Shown: positions 63,033-64,000 of the stretch, piece by piece | How positions within the stretch are numbered: the first letter of the stretch is position 1 | Layout: each line of letters starts with the position of its first letter | Assembly (NCBI RefSeq): GCF_024399315.1 | Contig: NZ_CP075170.1 | Span: 3,100,001-3,164,000 of the forward strand | Direction of reading: 5' to 3' | DNA: 64,000 nt | Source: Chryseobacterium sp. MA9 | Lineage (GTDB): Bacteria; Bacteroidota; Bacteroidia; Flavobacteriales; Weeksellaceae | Notes under the pieces: generated by a model | Told to the model about the DNA's origin: nothing | The model's database searches: none | What the model saw: the letters and a program-made list of their open reading frames with translations, nothing else | Position numbers and translations under genes: made by a program

Positions 63033-63066
63033 AAAACCGCCTAACTAATTAAGCGGTTTTATATAT
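63033..63066 (+). terminator. terminator of the AraC gene
   Basis: AAAACCGC (63033-63040) and GCGGTTTT (63053-63060) pair around a 12-base loop, followed by ATATAT. It lies 2 bases after the AraC stop. Confidence 0.75.
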
Positions 63067-63124
63067 GTTGTTTTGCTTTGATATTACTTTTTCAGAATTC
63101 AGGTGAAAAAGCAATGACAATCAA

Positions 63125-63409
63125 TTAATGATGATGTCCGTGATCGTGAAGGAAAGGTCCGTTTCCTTTAGGCTCGCTATAGATAACTTCTACACCTTCC
63201 TGCTCAGAGATAAGCTTTCTTCTGATGTCTTCAGGATCGAAAGGCTTTACTTTTCCGAAATACTCTTTCAAACCTTCAGTTAGCCACATTGGGATTACTA
63301 GTCCGAAGAACATAAAAATACACCAGAATCCTACTAAGAACATAGTAATGAAGAATATAGTCCAAAGGAACTGGTAGAACGGCCAAAATGCTGATAATAT
63401 CGTTATCAT
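63125..63409 (-). CDS. small membrane protein with histidine-rich tail
   Basis: From the ATG at 63409 the product has 94 residues. One or two helices lie at about residues 7-40, then a basic and acidic soluble part, ending in the histidine-rich DHGHHH. The tail could bind metal. I do not recognise the family. It is read after the fumarase gene on the same strand, 93 bases downstream of its stop, so they may share a transcript. The TTG at 63430 is a less likely start. Confidence 0.6.
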   Translation of the reverse strand: MITILSAFWPFYQFLWTIFFITMFLVGFWCIFMFFGLVIPMWLTEGLKEYFGKVKPFDPEDIRRKLISEQEGVEVIYSEPKGNGPFLHDHGHHH

Positions 63410-63502
63410 TCTCTTAAAGATTTTAGGCAAAAATAAAGCTTTTTTCTTTTTTACACAAAAGATCAGTGCTCTATTTTATTATTTATTTTAATTTTAAACT
63501 AA

Positions 63503-64000
63503 TTAGTGAGCAAGATTTGCGAAGAAATCGTTGCCTTTATCATCGGAAATAATGAATGCAGGGAAGTCTTTTACTTCGATTTTTCTTACCGCTTCCATTC
63601 CTAATTCCGGGAAGTCTACTACATCTACAGACACAATATTGTCTTTAGCAAGAATAGCGGCAGGTCCTCCGATAGATCCAAGGTAAAAACCTCCGTACTT
63701 ATGACAAGCATTGGTAACATCTTTACTTCTGTTTCCTTTTGCCAGCATGATCATACTTCCTCCGTGGCTTTGGAACTCATCCACATAAACATCCATTCTT
63801 CCAGCAGTGGTAGGCCCAAAACTTCCTGAAGCCATTCCTTCCGGAGTTTTTGCAGGTCCTGCATAATAGATCGGGTGGTTTTTGAAATATTCAGGCATTG
63901 GTTTCCCGCTGTCGATAATTTCTTTGATTTTTGCGTGAGCGATATCTCTTGCTACGATTAATGTTCCATTCAATTTCAATCTTGTTTTGATCGGATATTT
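63503..64000 (-). CDS. fumarate hydratase class I, C-terminal part (partial)
   Basis: The reading frame is open to the window end. The last 165 residues match the beta domain of class I fumarases: [41 protein letters not shown] and the conserved [17 protein letters not shown]. This iron-sulfur enzyme converts fumarate to malate in the citric acid cycle. The cluster cysteines and the start lie outside the window. The MKLNG start reported inside is only an internal TTG. Confidence 0.92.
   Translation of the reverse strand, partial: KYPIKTRLKLNGTLIVARDIAHAKIKEIIDSGKPMPEYFKNHPIYYAGPAKTPEGMASGSFGPTTAGRMDVYVDEFQSHGGSMIMLAKGNRSKDVTNACHKYGGFYLGSIGGPAAILAKDNIVSVDVVDFPELGMEAVRKIEVKDFPAFIISDDKGNDFFANLAH

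Noticed and set aside
1..64000. CRISPR arrays, tRNA or rRNA genes, insertion sequences, phage genes
   Set aside because: No regular spaced repeats, cloverleaf patterns, rRNA stretches or transposase-like proteins were seen. A computed scan could still reveal a weak case.

Overview
The window looks like chromosomal DNA of a Chryseobacterium-like member of the Bacteroidota (Flavobacteriia, Weeksellaceae). Supporting signs are AT-rich intergenic DNA, TAnnTTTG-type promoter elements, few Shine-Dalgarno sequences, three type IX secretion (T9SS) C-terminal sorting domains, many SCxx lipoproteins, a cbb3 oxidase with a one-heme CcoP, and a GG-leader peptide of the kind common in Chryseobacterium. 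No tRNA, rRNA, transposase, phage gene or CRISPR array was seen.

Layout. 1-3765: end of a cbb3 cytochrome oxidase cluster (CcoQ tail, CcoP, CcoG, CcoH, a TauE/SafE-like membrane protein). 3784-11411: lipoproteins, serS, and a surface-polysaccharide group (glycosyltransferase, flippase, asparagine synthase). 11521-18131: a membrane protein, two Fe-S proteins, an MCE lipid-transport protein and a PpiD-like chaperone. 18392-31200: lon with a regulatory-looking leader, AI-2E family exporter, a bacteriocin-like peptide gene, DoxX, acyl-CoA dehydrogenase, a TraB/GumN-sigma factor-membrane protein operon, pgi, folD and queE. 31244-38564: sugar-phosphate transferase, MlaE/MlaF lipid ABC transporter with a beta-barrel protein, M48 protease, MeaB and two tandem lipoprotein cytochromes c. 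38611-42582: a PrfH-RtcB ribosome-rescue and RNA-repair operon. 42738-43206: its unusual leader and the 3' remnant of an M28 peptidase gene. 43242-50794: methylmalonyl-CoA mutase, an M12B-type T9SS metalloprotease and prolyl oligopeptidase. 50890-56857: a secreted protein, prfA, and a TonB receptor plus amino-acid permease under a SAM-I riboswitch. 56896-64000: T9SS amylase, T9SS FISUMP protein, AraC regulator, a small membrane protein and the end of a class I fumarase.

The most unusual part is 38611-42979. A basic protein of unknown family, an RtcB RNA ligase, a small nucleotidyltransferase with a complete GG/DxD/D motif set, the release-factor homologue PrfH and a TPR-like protein are packed on the minus strand. 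PrfH with RtcB is known to rescue and repair ribosomes broken in the decoding centre. The nucleotidyltransferase and the basic leader protein are candidate new parts. Upstream, a good promoter (42951-42979) reads into a folded leader with a 25-codon ORF and two overlapping, mutually exclusive terminator hairpins. I see no other promoter match before the first gene, so attenuation control is plausible.

The second clear regulatory unit is the SAM-I riboswitch at 56717-56820. It predicts that the downstream TonB receptor and APC permease import methionine or a related compound. MeaB and the mutase form the B12-dependent methylmalonyl-CoA pathway, but no mutase small subunit is visible here.
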